NCBI GenBank assembly: GCA_002070415.1
Contig: MWDF01000014.1
Coordinates: 1-44,069 of the forward strand
Direction: 5' to 3'
Source: Firmicutes bacterium ADurb.Bin153
GTDB taxonomy: Bacteria; Bacillota; DTU025; MWDF01
Length of the DNA stretch: 44,069 nucleotides
Shown in pieces: positions 35,805-43,565 of the stretch; position 1 is the stretch's first letter; each line of letters begins with the position of its first letter. The translations under genes and the position numbers were made by a program. The notes under the pieces were generated by a model. It saw nothing but the letters and a program-made list of their open reading frames with translations. It did not search any database and was not told the origin of the DNA.

Positions 35805-36116
35805 ATGTACGCTGTAATCGAAACCGGCGGTAAGCAGTACCGCGTGGAGCCCGGCCAGACGGTCAGGGTAGAGAAGCTCGAAGTCCAGAAAGGCGACCAG
35901 GTCGTGTTTGACAGGGTTTTGATGGTAGTCGACGAGAATGGTGTCAAGATCGGCACACCCCTCGTGGACGGCGCCACTGTCAAGGCAACCGTGGTAGTCC
36001 AGGACAAGGCCAGGAAGATCGTAGTGTTCAAGTACAAGCCCAAGAAGAGGATCAGGACCAAGACAGGCCACAGGCAGCCGTTCACCGAGGTAAGGATCGA
36101 CTCCCTGGAGGCATAG
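35805..36116 (+). CDS. rplU: 50S ribosomal protein L21
   Basis: 103-residue 23S rRNA-binding protein. It begins MYAVIETGGKQYRVEPGQ, contains FKYKPKKRIRTKTGHRQPFT, and ends TEVRIDSLEA, all typical of L21. The start is ATG 35805 with AAGGAG at 35791-35796. It is first in rplU-prp-rpmA; prp starts on the next base after its stop. Confidence 0.98.
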   Translation: MYAVIETGGKQYRVEPGQTVRVEKLEVQKGDQVVFDRVLMVVDENGVKIGTPLVDGATVKATVVVQDKARKIVVFKYKPKKRIRTKTGHRQPFTEVRIDSLEA

Positions 36117-36437
36117 ATGATAAAGGTCTGGGTGCTCAAAGACGGCAAAAGGACGGTTTCGTACCGCGTCGAGGGGCACGCCGGATGGGCTGATTACGGC
36201 AATGACATCGTCTGCGCAGCCGTATCCGCGATAGTGATAGGGGCGGAGAACGGGCTGTGCGAAATAGCAGGAGCCGTCGAGAAGGCCACGAGCAAGGACG
36301 GTTACCTGGAGGTGGAATTGAAGAGGGTGCTGGACGAAAGGTCCTCCATACAGGCTGAGGCGATAATCGGCACTATGGTCGTGACACTCAAGGCGATAGC
36401 CGGACAGTACCCGGACAGGATCCATATATTCGAATGA
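36117..36437 (+). CDS. prp: Ribosomal-processing cysteine protease Prp
   Basis: 106-residue protease (YsxB family) that removes the N-terminal extension of L27. The catalytic pair is His21 and Cys33 in [20 protein letters not shown], spaced as in Staphylococcus aureus Prp (His22/Cys34). It lies between rplU and rpmA, and the L27 gene here does encode the matching cleavable extension, so enzyme and substrate are co-encoded. The start is ATG 36117 with GGAGG in the end of rplU. Confidence 0.95.
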   Translation: MIKVWVLKDGKRTVSYRVEGHAGWADYGNDIVCAAVSAIVIGAENGLCEIAGAVEKATSKDGYLEVELKRVLDERSSIQAEAIIGTMVVTLKAIAGQYPDRIHIFE

Positions 36438-36460
36438 ATTTCGGCATGGAGGTGCCTTTC

Positions 36461-36742
36461 ATGATTAGGATGAATTTGCAGCTGTTCGCCCACAAGAAGG
36501 GAGTCGGCAGCTCGAGGAACGGAAGAGACTCTGCGGCTCAGCGGCTCGGAATAAAGAAGTTCGGCGGCGAGGCCGTCAAGGCCGGTAACATTATCGTCAG
36601 GCAGAACGGCACTAAGGTCCATCCCGGCGCAGGCGTCGGGCTCGGCACTGATTATACCCTGTTCGCCCTGGTGGACGGGAAAGTGAAGTTCGAGAGGTTC
36701 GGCAGGGACAAGAAGAGGGTCACGATTGTAGCCGAGGCCTGA
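36461..36742 (+). CDS. rpmA: 50S ribosomal protein L27 (with cleavable N-terminal extension)
   Basis: 93-residue protein whose N terminus after processing reaches the peptidyl transferase centre. It begins [18 protein letters not shown]; the first nine residues match the Prp recognition sequence, with cleavage expected between Phe9 and Ala10. The rest, including [15 protein letters not shown] and HPGAGVGLG, is standard L27. The start is ATG 36461 with GGAGGTG at 36448-36454; the open frame back to 36434 is not needed. obg, its usual downstream neighbour, is absent here. Confidence 0.97.
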   Translation: MIRMNLQLFAHKKGVGSSRNGRDSAAQRLGIKKFGGEAVKAGNIIVRQNGTKVHPGAGVGLGTDYTLFALVDGKVKFERFGRDKKRVTIVAEA

Positions 36743-36762
36743 TGTAATAAAATGGTACCATC

Positions 36763-36799
36763 AGCCGGACGGAAGCTCTGCTTTCGTCCGGCTTTGTTT
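36763..36799 (+). terminator. Terminator of the rplU-prp-rpmA unit
   Basis: A 13-bp stem with one G-T pair (36763-36775 with 36781-36793), loop CTCTG, followed by TTGTTT. It begins 20 bases after the rpmA stop. Confidence 0.85.
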
Positions 36800-36857
36800 A
36801 CATGCAGCGCCATATTGGTTATAGAATGGATTAGGCAACTAATCGGAGGTGGCCGCA

Positions 36858-39626
36858 TTGAGAAACAAGCATCTTAGGACGGGTATGGCAGTCCTGCTGG
36901 GCACAGCTGCCGCTGTCGTAGTATTCATCGCCGTCGTAATGCCCGTGCTCAGCACGCTGCTCACGGACTTGTGGTGGTTCGAGGACGTCGGACAGAAGGC
37001 GGTGTTCGTCAAGAGGTTGGGCACGTCGGTCATGACGGGCCTTGCGGCCTTCGCGCTGGTGGCCGCCCTTACAGCCGCAAATGCCGCGGTGATAAGGAAG
37101 AACGTGCTTAAGGCGGCGGGAGAGCGGAATTCCGCCGTGAGGAGCATATCCGGCATGGCCTTTACCGCGGCTTTCATATCAAGCCTTGCGGCAGGCTTCT
37201 CCATGGGCGCCAGCTGGATGAAAGTCCAGCAGTTCCTGAACGCGGCGAGCTTCGGGAGCAGCGATCCGATATTCGGGCTAGATATATCCTTCTACGTGTT
37301 CAAGATGCCGCTGTTCTCGTTCCTGTACGGAGGCGCCATGCAGATAGCCGTGACGGCGATCGCCACAGCGGGCATAGCCTACCTCATAGGGGCCGTGAAA
37401 GCGGAGCCCTACGACATGGACATGCCCGGCCCGTTCGGGGCCAGGAAGCGCAGGTCCTACAGGATGAAGTACATGAGGATCAGCATTGGCCAGCGCAACC
37501 ATCTCATAATGTTGGTACTCATAGCTTTTGCGGTCAGGGCGGCAGGTTATCTGCTGGATATGTACAACCTGGTCTACTCGCCCAGGGGAGTGGCGTTCGG
37601 GGCGAGCTATGCGGACCTTTACGGCACGCTGCCGGGGCTTAAGGTCATGATGGCGCTGTGCCTCGTCGCGGCTGGCCTTATTGCGTACGCACTGATAAGG
37701 GGCAAGGGGCTCAAGCCGGTGATAGCGGCCGGTGCGATAATGGCGGCAGGATCCTTCCTCGCCGGCACCGTGGTGCCCGGCCTGGTACAGCAGTGGTATG
37801 TGGAGCCCAACGAACTGGCCGCCGAGAAGAGGTTCATCGAGTACAACATAAAGGCGACCAGGGCCGCCTACAACCTGGACAAGATAGAGGAGAGGGACTT
37901 CGTATCGGACGGGGACATAACGTCTGCGGACCTTGCGGCCAACTCGCGCACGGTGGACAACATAAGGCTGTGGGACTGGCAGCCTCTTCTGTCGACATTG
38001 TCCCAGCTGCAGGAGATGAGGCTTTACTACAGCTTTTACGACGTGGACATAGACAGGTATACGGTAGACGGCAGGATGAGGCAGGTCATGCTCACCGCGA
38101 GGGAGATGGATGTCGACAGCCTGCCGCAGCAGGCACAGACGTGGATAAACAGGCACTTGAAATACACCCACGGCTACGGCCTTGTCATCAGTCCCGTGAA
38201 TGAGGCGACCTCGGAGGGGCTTCCCACTTATTTCCTGAAGGACATCCCTCCTGCGGGCAACGCGGCTTTCGGCATCACAAGGCCCGAGATCTACTTCGGG
38301 GAGATGACAAACGACTATGCGATAGTGGACACGAACACCGACGAGTTCGACTATCCCATGGGAGAGCAGAACGCCGAGACGAGATGGCAGGGAGACGGGG
38401 GCGTGGCGATTGACACGTTCTTCAGGAAGCTTGCTTTCTCGTACAGGTTCGGGACGGTGAAGATGCTTCTTTCCGCCGACCTTACCGAAGAAAGCCGCAT
38501 GCTGTACAAGAGGCAGATAAACGAGAGGCTAAGGAGCCTTGCGCCTTTCTTGTGGTACGACCAGGACCCCTACATCGTGATATCCGAAGGGAGGCTGAAG
38601 TGGGTGGCGGACGCATACACCTATACGGACGCCTATCCCTATTCACAGCCCCTTGAAGGATACGTCGCATGGGGCAGGGGGCCCAACTACATGCGCAACA
38701 GCGTAAAGGCCGTGGTCGACGCATACGACGGCTCTGTCACCTTCTATATCATCGACGAGGAGGATCCCCTTGCCCAGGCGTATTCCAGGATATTCCCGGG
38801 CCTGTTCGAAAAGGGCTCCGCAATGCCCGAGGACATAAGGTCCCATTACAGGTACCCGGAGGACATGTTCCTGGCCCAGGCGAGGATGTACGCGGTCTAC
38901 CACATGGAGGACCCGTCGGTCTTCTACAACAAGGAGGACCTGTGGAGCATACCCGTCGAAGTGTACGGCTCGGGCACGACCGAGGTGAGCCCGTACTACG
39001 TCAATATGGCATTGCCCGGCCTCGCCGACGAAGGGCAGAAATTCCTGGCGATGATACCGTTTACGCCCTCCAAGAAGAACAACATGGTCTCCTGGCTGGC
39101 AGGGCTGTGCGACAAGGACGAGTACGGCAGGGCGGTCGTATACAAGTTCTCGAAACAGAGGATATTCTACGGGCCGATGCAGATAGAATCGCAGATTGAC
39201 CAGGATTCGGAGGTCTCCAAGCTGTTCGCGCTCTGGAACCAGAAGGGCTCAAGCGTGATAAGGGGAAATCTCCTGGTATATCCCATCGACCATTCGGTCC
39301 TCTATGTCGAGCCAATATTCCTTGCAGCGGAGAGGAGCCAGTTGCCGCAGCTCAAGTTGGTGCTGGTGTCCGACGGGACGCGCATAGCCATGGGCAGCTC
39401 GCTTGCCGAGTCGCTCGCCATGCTGATCGGAGAGAGCGAGGCCGACCTTGGGATCAAAGCCGCGGTGACGGAAGATCCGAAGGCGCTGGCCGCCGAGGCT
39501 GAAAGGCTTTTCGTCAAGGCAGAGGAGTGTTTGAAGTCATCGGATTGGGCCGGGTACGGCGAGGCGCAGCAGGAGCTCGGGAAGATAATAAAGCTGCTTG
39601 TGGAGATGCTGGGGAATGCACTATAA
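36858..39626 (+). CDS. UPF0182-family large membrane protein
   Basis: 922-residue protein of unknown function. The first third (to about residue 320) has about seven hydrophobic helices and the family segment TDLWWFEDVG near the start. The remainder is a large soluble, probably extracytoplasmic domain containing NIRLWDWQPLL, LKYTHGYGLVISPVNE and YFGEMTNDYAIVDT. The start is most likely TTG 36858, six bases after GGAGGTGG (36845-36852); the GTG at 36849 lies inside that site. The family occurs in Actinobacteria, Cyanobacteria and some Clostridia. The end overlaps the next gene by 11 bases. Confidence 0.9.
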   Translation: MRNKHLRTGMAVLLGTAAAVVVFIAVVMPVLSTLLTDLWWFEDVGQKAVFVKRLGTSVMTGLAAFALVAALTAANAAVIRKNVLKAAGERNSAVRSISGMAFTAAFISSLAAGFSMGASWMKVQQFLNAASFGSSDPIFGLDISFYVFKMPLFSFLYGGAMQIAVTAIATAGIAYLIGAVKAEPYDMDMPGPFGARKRRSYRMKYMRISIGQRNHLIMLVLIAFAVRAAGYLLDMYNLVYSPRGVAFGASYADLYGTLPGLKVMMALCLVAAGLIAYALIRGKGLKPVIAAGAIMAAGSFLAGTVVPGLVQQWYVEPNELAAEKRFIEYNIKATRAAYNLDKIEERDFVSDGDITSADLAANSRTVDNIRLWDWQPLLSTLSQLQEMRLYYSFYDVDIDRYTVDGRMRQVMLTAREMDVDSLPQQAQTWINRHLKYTHGYGLVISPVNEATSEGLPTYFLKDIPPAGNAAFGITRPEIYFGEMTNDYAIVDTNTDEFDYPMGEQNAETRWQGDGGVAIDTFFRKLAFSYRFGTVKMLLSADLTEESRMLYKRQINERLRSLAPFLWYDQDPYIVISEGRLKWVADAYTYTDAYPYSQPLEGYVAWGRGPNYMRNSVKAVVDAYDGSVTFYIIDEEDPLAQAYSRIFPGLFEKGSAMPEDIRSHYRYPEDMFLAQARMYAVYHMEDPSVFYNKEDLWSIPVEVYGSGTTEVSPYYVNMALPGLADEGQKFLAMIPFTPSKKNNMVSWLAGLCDKDEYGRAVVYKFSKQRIFYGPMQIESQIDQDSEVSKLFALWNQKGSSVIRGNLLVYPIDHSVLYVEPIFLAAERSQLPQLKLVLVSDGTRIAMGSSLAESLAMLIGESEADLGIKAAVTEDPKALAAEAERLFVKAEECLKSSDWAGYGEAQQELGKIIKLLVEMLGNAL

Positions 39627-40545
39627 GATAGGCCCGCAGGCGGATAGGTACATAACCGGCGTCGAGGGGGGCTACCTCCTCAGGCCGCAAGGCGCTTGCG
39701 ACCTCGAATCCACGCTCTGCGGCGGGCAGGCCTTCAGATGGAAGAAGATCGACGGCGCCTACCAGGGTGTGGTCTTCGGCAGGCAGCTGAGATTGAGGCA
39801 AAGGCAGGACGGCCTGTTCCTGGAGGGCGCCGAGGATGTGCGTGATGCCGTTCTCATGGCGAGATACCTGGCGGCCGACGTGGACCAGGATGCCATAGAA
39901 TCAAGGCTGGCGTCGTACGACGACGTGATGGGCCGCGCCGTGGCGGCATCCTCGGGGCTTAGGACGCTGAGACAGGAGCCGTGGGAGACGCTGATCGCCT
40001 TCATAATCTCGGCGAATAACGGCGTTGCCAACATCTCAAGGGTGATGGACAACCTCTCCGAGATGTACGGGGACAAGGCGGAAGGCCCACTGGGCAGCTA
40101 CAGCATGTTCCCCGGGCCTGACCAGCTCGTGGACGCAGGACACGAAGGCATATGGGCCTGCAAGGCGGGGTTCAGGACCCGTGGGATCTGCGAGGCCGCC
40201 AGAGGGGTCCTGGAAGGTTCGATAGACCTGGACTGCATCTCGAGCATGGATTATCCGGCCGCGAAGGAGGAGCTGCTAAAGCTTCACGGCATCGGCGAAA
40301 AGGTGGCCGACTGCATCCTCCTCTTTTCGATGGGCAAGTACGAGGCGTTCCCCGTCGACGTATGGATAGAGAGGATAGTCAGGCGCCTGTACTTCGATGA
40401 CGGCAAGGTCAGCCACAAGCGGATAAGGCAATGGGCCGATGAGGCTTTCGGGGGCCTTGCGGGTTTTGCGAACCAATTCCTGTTCAATTACGGGCGCAAG
40501 TTCATCGCGGGACAATTGCGCAAATCGCCTTTAGCAGGCAATTGA
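39616..40545 (+). CDS. ogg: 8-oxoguanine DNA glycosylase (Ogg1-type)
   Basis: 309-residue base-excision repair enzyme. The N-terminal OGG domain has LCGGQAFRWKKI. The HhH-GPD part has IISANNGVANISRVMD and GIGEKVADC, with the nucleophilic lysine K229 and catalytic Asp D248 19 residues later (PVDVWIERIV), the same spacing as human OGG1 (K249/D268). There is no iron-sulfur loop, unlike Nth at 7017. I chose ATG 39616 with GGAG at 39602-39605; the frame extends to 39598. It overlaps the UPF0182 gene by 11 bases. Confidence 0.92.
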   Translation: MHYKIGPQADRYITGVEGGYLLRPQGACDLESTLCGGQAFRWKKIDGAYQGVVFGRQLRLRQRQDGLFLEGAEDVRDAVLMARYLAADVDQDAIESRLASYDDVMGRAVAASSGLRTLRQEPWETLIAFIISANNGVANISRVMDNLSEMYGDKAEGPLGSYSMFPGPDQLVDAGHEGIWACKAGFRTRGICEAARGVLEGSIDLDCISSMDYPAAKEELLKLHGIGEKVADCILLFSMGKYEAFPVDVWIERIVRRLYFDDGKVSHKRIRQWADEAFGGLAGFANQFLFNYGRKFIAGQLRKSPLAGN

Positions 40546-40581
40546 GCGTCAACGGCACGGCTTTTGAGGGGATAAATGATA

Positions 40582-40610
40582 TTGCATCCTCCAAGTACGC
40601 AGGTTATAAT
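40582..40610 (+). promoter_or_regulatory. Strong sigma-70-type promoter of the tRNA operon
   Basis: TTGCAT (40582-40587), a 17-base spacer and a perfect TATAAT (40605-40610). The first tRNA begins 25 bases later. Confidence 0.88.
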
Positions 40611-40634
40611 ATAAAAGCATCGCTTGCAGAACCG

Positions 40635-40710
40635 GGGCGAATAGCTCAGCTGGCAGAGCATCTGCTTTACACGCAGGGGGTCACAGGTTCGAGTCCTGTT
40701 TCGCCCACCA
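40635..40710 (+). tRNA. tRNA-Val (anticodon TAC)
   Basis: Complete cloverleaf of 76 bases. The acceptor GGGCGAA pairs with TTCGCCC, the anticodon loop is TTTACAC, the T-loop has GGTTCGAGTCC, discriminator A73, and CCA is encoded. It reads GUA and other GUN codons. Confidence 0.97.
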
Positions 40711-40729
40711 GGAAGCTTGCGACGTTCGC

Positions 40730-40806
40730 GGAGGCGTGGTGTAGTGGTCTAACATGCCTGCCTGTCACGCAGGAGATCGCGGGTTCGACTCCCGTCGCTT
40801 CCGCCA
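40730..40806 (+). tRNA. tRNA-Asp (anticodon GTC)
   Basis: 77 bases. The acceptor GGAGGCG pairs with CGCTTCC (one G-T pair), the anticodon loop is CTGTCAC, the discriminator is G73 as expected for tRNA-Asp, and CCA is encoded. Confidence 0.96.
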
Positions 40807-40811
40807 ATAAT

Positions 40812-40887
40812 GCCGAGGTAGCTCAGATGGTAGAGCAGGGGACTGAAAATCCCCGTGTCGACGGTTCAATTCCGCCCCTCGGCACCA
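40812..40887 (+). tRNA. tRNA-Phe (anticodon GAA)
   Basis: 76 bases. The acceptor GCCGAGG pairs with CCTCGGC, the anticodon stem is GGGGA/TCCCC with loop CTGAAAA, discriminator A73, CCA encoded. Confidence 0.97.
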
Positions 40888-40901
40888 TTCCTTGGAAACT
40901 T

Positions 40902-40976
40902 GCGGAAATAGCTCAGCGGTAGAGCATCGCCTTGCCAAGGCGAGGGTCGCGGGTTCGAATCCCGTTTTCCGCTCCA
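40902..40976 (+). tRNA. tRNA-Gly (anticodon GCC)
   Basis: 75 bases. The acceptor GCGGAAA pairs with TTTCCGC, the anticodon loop is TTGCCAA, discriminator U73 as usual for bacterial tRNA-Gly, CCA encoded. Confidence 0.97.
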
Positions 40977-41012
40977 TAGGCTTTAAGGAAGCACCCGTTG
41001 GATCGGGGCCAG

Positions 41013-41087
41013 GGCGACATAGCCAAGTGGTAAGGCAGCGGTCTGCAAAACCGCGATTCCCCGGTTCAAATCCGGGTGTCGCCTCCA
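41013..41087 (+). tRNA. tRNA-Cys (anticodon GCA)
   Basis: 75 bases. The acceptor GGCGACA pairs with TGTCGCC, the anticodon stem is GCGGT/ACCGC with loop CTGCAAA, discriminator U73 as required for CysRS, CCA encoded. Confidence 0.97.
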
Positions 41088-41090
41088 AAT

Positions 41091-41167
41091 GGGGCGCTAG
41101 CTCAGTTGGTTAGAGCGCAACGTTGACATCGTTGAGGTCAGTGGTTCGACCCCACTGCGTCCCACCA
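41091..41167 (+). tRNA. tRNA-Val (anticodon GAC)
   Basis: 77 bases. The acceptor GGGGCGC pairs with GCGTCCC (one G-T pair), the anticodon stem is CAACG/CGTTG with loop TTGACAT, discriminator A73, CCA encoded. It reads GUC and GUU, complementing the TAC isoacceptor at 40635. Confidence 0.97.
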
Positions 41168-41172
41168 TATTT

Positions 41173-41202
41173 AGCAGGCCGCAAGGCCTGCTTTTCTTTT
41201 TT
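41173..41202 (+). terminator. Terminator of the tRNA operon
   Basis: AGCAGGCC (41173-41180), loop GCAA, GGCCTGCT (41185-41192), then TTTCTTTTTT. It starts five bases after the last tRNA. Confidence 0.93.
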
Positions 41203-41216
41203 CGGCGCAGCCGGCC

Positions 41217-41245
41217 TTGACTAATGGCACTCAAGGATATAGCAT
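41217..41245 (+). promoter_or_regulatory. Promoter of thrS
   Basis: TTGACT (41217-41222), a 17-base spacer and TAGCAT (41240-41245), placed between the tRNA terminator and the thrS T-box leader. Confidence 0.7.
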
Positions 41246-41281
41246 TTATAAAAAGAAAGGCCATGAAGGGGAAATATACCG

Positions 41282-41494
41282 CAAATCGCCAAAGAGACGC
41301 GTGGGCCGCAGGCTGTGAGCCCGGCGGGCGAGAACGGAGTAAGACCACCCCGGAGCCTGGGCCGATGGACCGCAAGGTCCGCAAGGTCTCACGGAAGGCG
41401 CCGTTAAAGCCGTACGAGAGGTCGGCACAAGTGCTGGCAATTCGGGTGGAACCGCGGATTATGTCCGTCCCGTCAAGGGACGGATTTTCTTTTT
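41282..41494 (+). ncRNA. T-box riboswitch leader of thrS
   Basis: The T-box core GGGTGGAACCGCG lies at 41444-41456, followed by a terminator hairpin. Upstream is a structured Stem I region (about 41290-41410) containing AGTA at 41338-41341. Two adjacent ACC triplets (41344-41349) are candidates for the threonine specifier. Uncharged tRNA-Thr should favour read-through into thrS. Specifier and 5' boundary are by eye. Confidence 0.9.
41464..41494 (+). terminator. Regulated terminator of the thrS T-box
   Basis: TCCGTCCC (41464-41471) pairs with GGGACGGA (41477-41484), loop GTCAA, then TTTTCTTTTT. It ends immediately before the thrS ribosome-binding site. Confidence 0.88.
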
Positions 41495-41507
41495 GGAGGT
41501 GTCGTAA

Positions 41508-43292
41508 ATGTCAAAGGAAGGGAAGTTGCCGGCCGACGCGGCCGCACATAGCCCGGAGGAGCTGGAAGTCCTTCGCCATACCGCCTCGCACGTGATGGCG
41601 CAGGCCGTAAAGAGGCTGTTCCCGGATGTGAAGCTCGGGATTGGCCCTTCGATCTCGAATGGTTTCTACTACGACTTCCAGAAGTCGGTGCCGTTCACAC
41701 CGGACGACCTGGAACACATAGAGGCCGAGATGAAGAAGATCATCAGGGAGGACATCCCGATCGTCCACAGCGAGACGAGCAAGGACGAGGCGGTCATCAG
41801 GATGGAGAAGATCGGTGAGGTATTCAAGGCCGAACTGGCTTCGGAACTGGACGGGGACACCGCATCTTTCTACAGCCAGGGGGACTTCACCGACCTTTGC
41901 AGGGGCCCGCACCTTAAGTCGACGGGCATGATACCGGCCTTCAAGCTGACACAAGTCGCCGGCGCGTACTGGCGCGGTGATGAAAAGAAGCCGATGCTGT
42001 CGAGGATTTACGGGACGGCGTTCTTCTCGGAGGAAGCGCTGGCAGGTTACCTCGAAGCCGTGGAGGAGGCCAAGAAGCGCGACCACAACAAGATAGGCCG
42101 TGAGCTCGGCTACTTCACAACCAGCGAGCTCGTCGGGCAGGGGCTGCCTCTCATCATGCCCAAGGGAGCCAAGGTCATCCAGATCCTCCAGCGCTTCGTC
42201 GAGGACGAAGAGGAGAAGAGGGGCTACCAGAGCACCAAGACCCCTTACATGGCCAAGAGCGACCTGTACAAGGTGTCGGGCCACTGGTCCCACTACAAGG
42301 ACGGGATGTTCCTCATGGGCGACGAGTCCAAGGGCGAGGACGTATATGCCCTGAGGCCGATGACGTGCCCGTTCCAGTTCATTATCTACAACAGCGCGCT
42401 CAGGAGCTACAGGGACCTGCCCATAAGGTACTCGGAGACATCCACCCTGTTCAGGAACGAATCTTCGGGCGAGATGCACGGACTTATCAGGGTAAGGCAG
42501 TTCACCATCTCAGAGGGGCACTTGATTGTCAGGCCAGACCAGCTGGCTGACGAGTTCCGCGGGGTCGTGAGCCTCGTGCACTACATCATGAAGGCCATCG
42601 GCCTGGACGACGAGCTGACATACAGGTTCTCCAAGTGGGATCCCAACAACAGGGGCAAGTACATCGACAACCCGCAGGCCTGGGAGGACAGCGAGGCGAG
42701 GATGAAGCAGATCCTGGACAGCCTCAGCATCGACTACTACGAGGCCGTGGGGGAGGCCGCCTTCTACGGGCCGAAGCTGGACATCCAGATGAGGAACGTC
42801 TACGGCAAGGAAGATACCCTCATTACCGTGCAGATAGACTTCGTACAGCCCGACAGGTTCGACATGAGCTTCGTCGACAGCGACGGGACAAAGAAGAGGC
42901 CCTATGTCATCCACCGCACGTCGGTAGGCTGCTACGAGAGGACTCTTGCGATACTGATAGAGAAGCACGCCGGCGCACTGCCTTCATGGCTCGCCCCGGT
43001 CCAGGTGAAGATCCTTCCCATATCCGACGCGCAGCTGGATTACGCCGAAGAGGTCGCATCCCTCCTCAAGGCGCGCGGTTTCAGGGCGGAAGTCGACAGG
43101 AGCGGAGAGAAGATCGGCTACAAGATCAGGGCGGCCCAGATGGAGAAGGTGCCGTACATGCTGGTGATGGGGGCGAAGGAGAAAGAAGCCGGCACCGTAT
43201 CGGTCCGCTGCAGGAAGCGCGGGGACCTGGGCCCCATGCCGTTGGATGAATTCTCGAGGATGCTGAAGGATGAGGTCACGATAAAGGCGTAG
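41508..43292 (+). CDS. thrS: Threonine--tRNA ligase lacking the N-terminal TGS domain
   Basis: 594-residue class II synthetase. The editing domain has HTASH (His24-His28) and DLCRGPH. The catalytic domain has the zinc ligand Cys287 (MTCPFQF), motif 2 (FRNESSGEMHGLIRVRQFT), a His in the SEGH position, and IHR for the third zinc ligand. It ends in an anticodon-binding domain. The HxxxH editing motif is at 24-28 rather than about 73-77 as in E. coli, so the roughly 50-60-residue TGS domain is absent; no upstream in-frame start could supply it, because the T-box precedes ATG 41508 (GGAGGT at 41495-41500). Motif 2 and 3 regions are rather divergent from common bacterial ThrRS. Confidence 0.96.
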   Translation: MSKEGKLPADAAAHSPEELEVLRHTASHVMAQAVKRLFPDVKLGIGPSISNGFYYDFQKSVPFTPDDLEHIEAEMKKIIREDIPIVHSETSKDEAVIRMEKIGEVFKAELASELDGDTASFYSQGDFTDLCRGPHLKSTGMIPAFKLTQVAGAYWRGDEKKPMLSRIYGTAFFSEEALAGYLEAVEEAKKRDHNKIGRELGYFTTSELVGQGLPLIMPKGAKVIQILQRFVEDEEEKRGYQSTKTPYMAKSDLYKVSGHWSHYKDGMFLMGDESKGEDVYALRPMTCPFQFIIYNSALRSYRDLPIRYSETSTLFRNESSGEMHGLIRVRQFTISEGHLIVRPDQLADEFRGVVSLVHYIMKAIGLDDELTYRFSKWDPNNRGKYIDNPQAWEDSEARMKQILDSLSIDYYEAVGEAAFYGPKLDIQMRNVYGKEDTLITVQIDFVQPDRFDMSFVDSDGTKKRPYVIHRTSVGCYERTLAILIEKHAGALPSWLAPVQVKILPISDAQLDYAEEVASLLKARGFRAEVDRSGEKIGYKIRAAQMEKVPYMLVMGAKEKEAGTVSVRCRKRGDLGPMPLDEFSRMLKDEVTIKA

Positions 43293-43404
43293 ACGAGGGC
43301 CGTCCGCCTCGTTGCCTCATTAAAAAGTACATTCGAAATCAGACAGTGAATAGGCAACCTAAGAAAGCTAAGGTGCCTGAGGAGCAACGGAGAGCGCGCT
43401 TTGC

Positions 43405-43433
43405 TTGACATGGCGGCCGCAAATTGGTAACAT
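43405..43433 (+). promoter_or_regulatory. Near-consensus promoter of infC
   Basis: TTGACA (43405-43410), a 17-base spacer and TAACAT (43428-43433). The 272-base gap between thrS and infC also holds a weak ACGAGG/CCTCGT hairpin at 43293-43312 that may end thrS transcription. Confidence 0.8.
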
Positions 43434-43439
43434 AACTAA

Positions 43440-43550
43440 GAATTGAAACAAGAAGAAGCATCCGCTTCTCACCGTACCGCGATTTGAGGTCCGGTTTACG
43501 ACAGTAAGGCTTGAGGCCGGGCGGATGTATCTGCCCGGCCTTTAATTTTA
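43440..43550 (+). promoter_or_regulatory. infC leader with intrinsic attenuator (L20-leader-like)
   Basis: About 125 bases of untranslated leader run from the promoter to infC. The leader ends in a terminator, AGGCCGGGC (43514-43522) with GCCCGGCCT (43533-43541) followed by TTAATTTT, only about 16 bases before the infC start. In B. subtilis the infC-rpmI-rplT leader is attenuated by ribosomal protein L20, and this layout matches. An L20-binding fold was not verified. Confidence 0.65.
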
Positions 43551-43565
43551 TGGGGGTGAATAACT

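Noticed and set aside
40542..41113. Protein-like open frames across the tRNA cluster on both strands
   Set aside because: They are translations of tRNA genes (for example a minus-strand product with GFEPGNRG), a well-known annotation artefact.
41224..41595. Plus-strand open frame overlapping the thrS leader
   Set aside because: It spans the thrS T-box and the first part of thrS in another frame and has no ribosome-binding site or domain.
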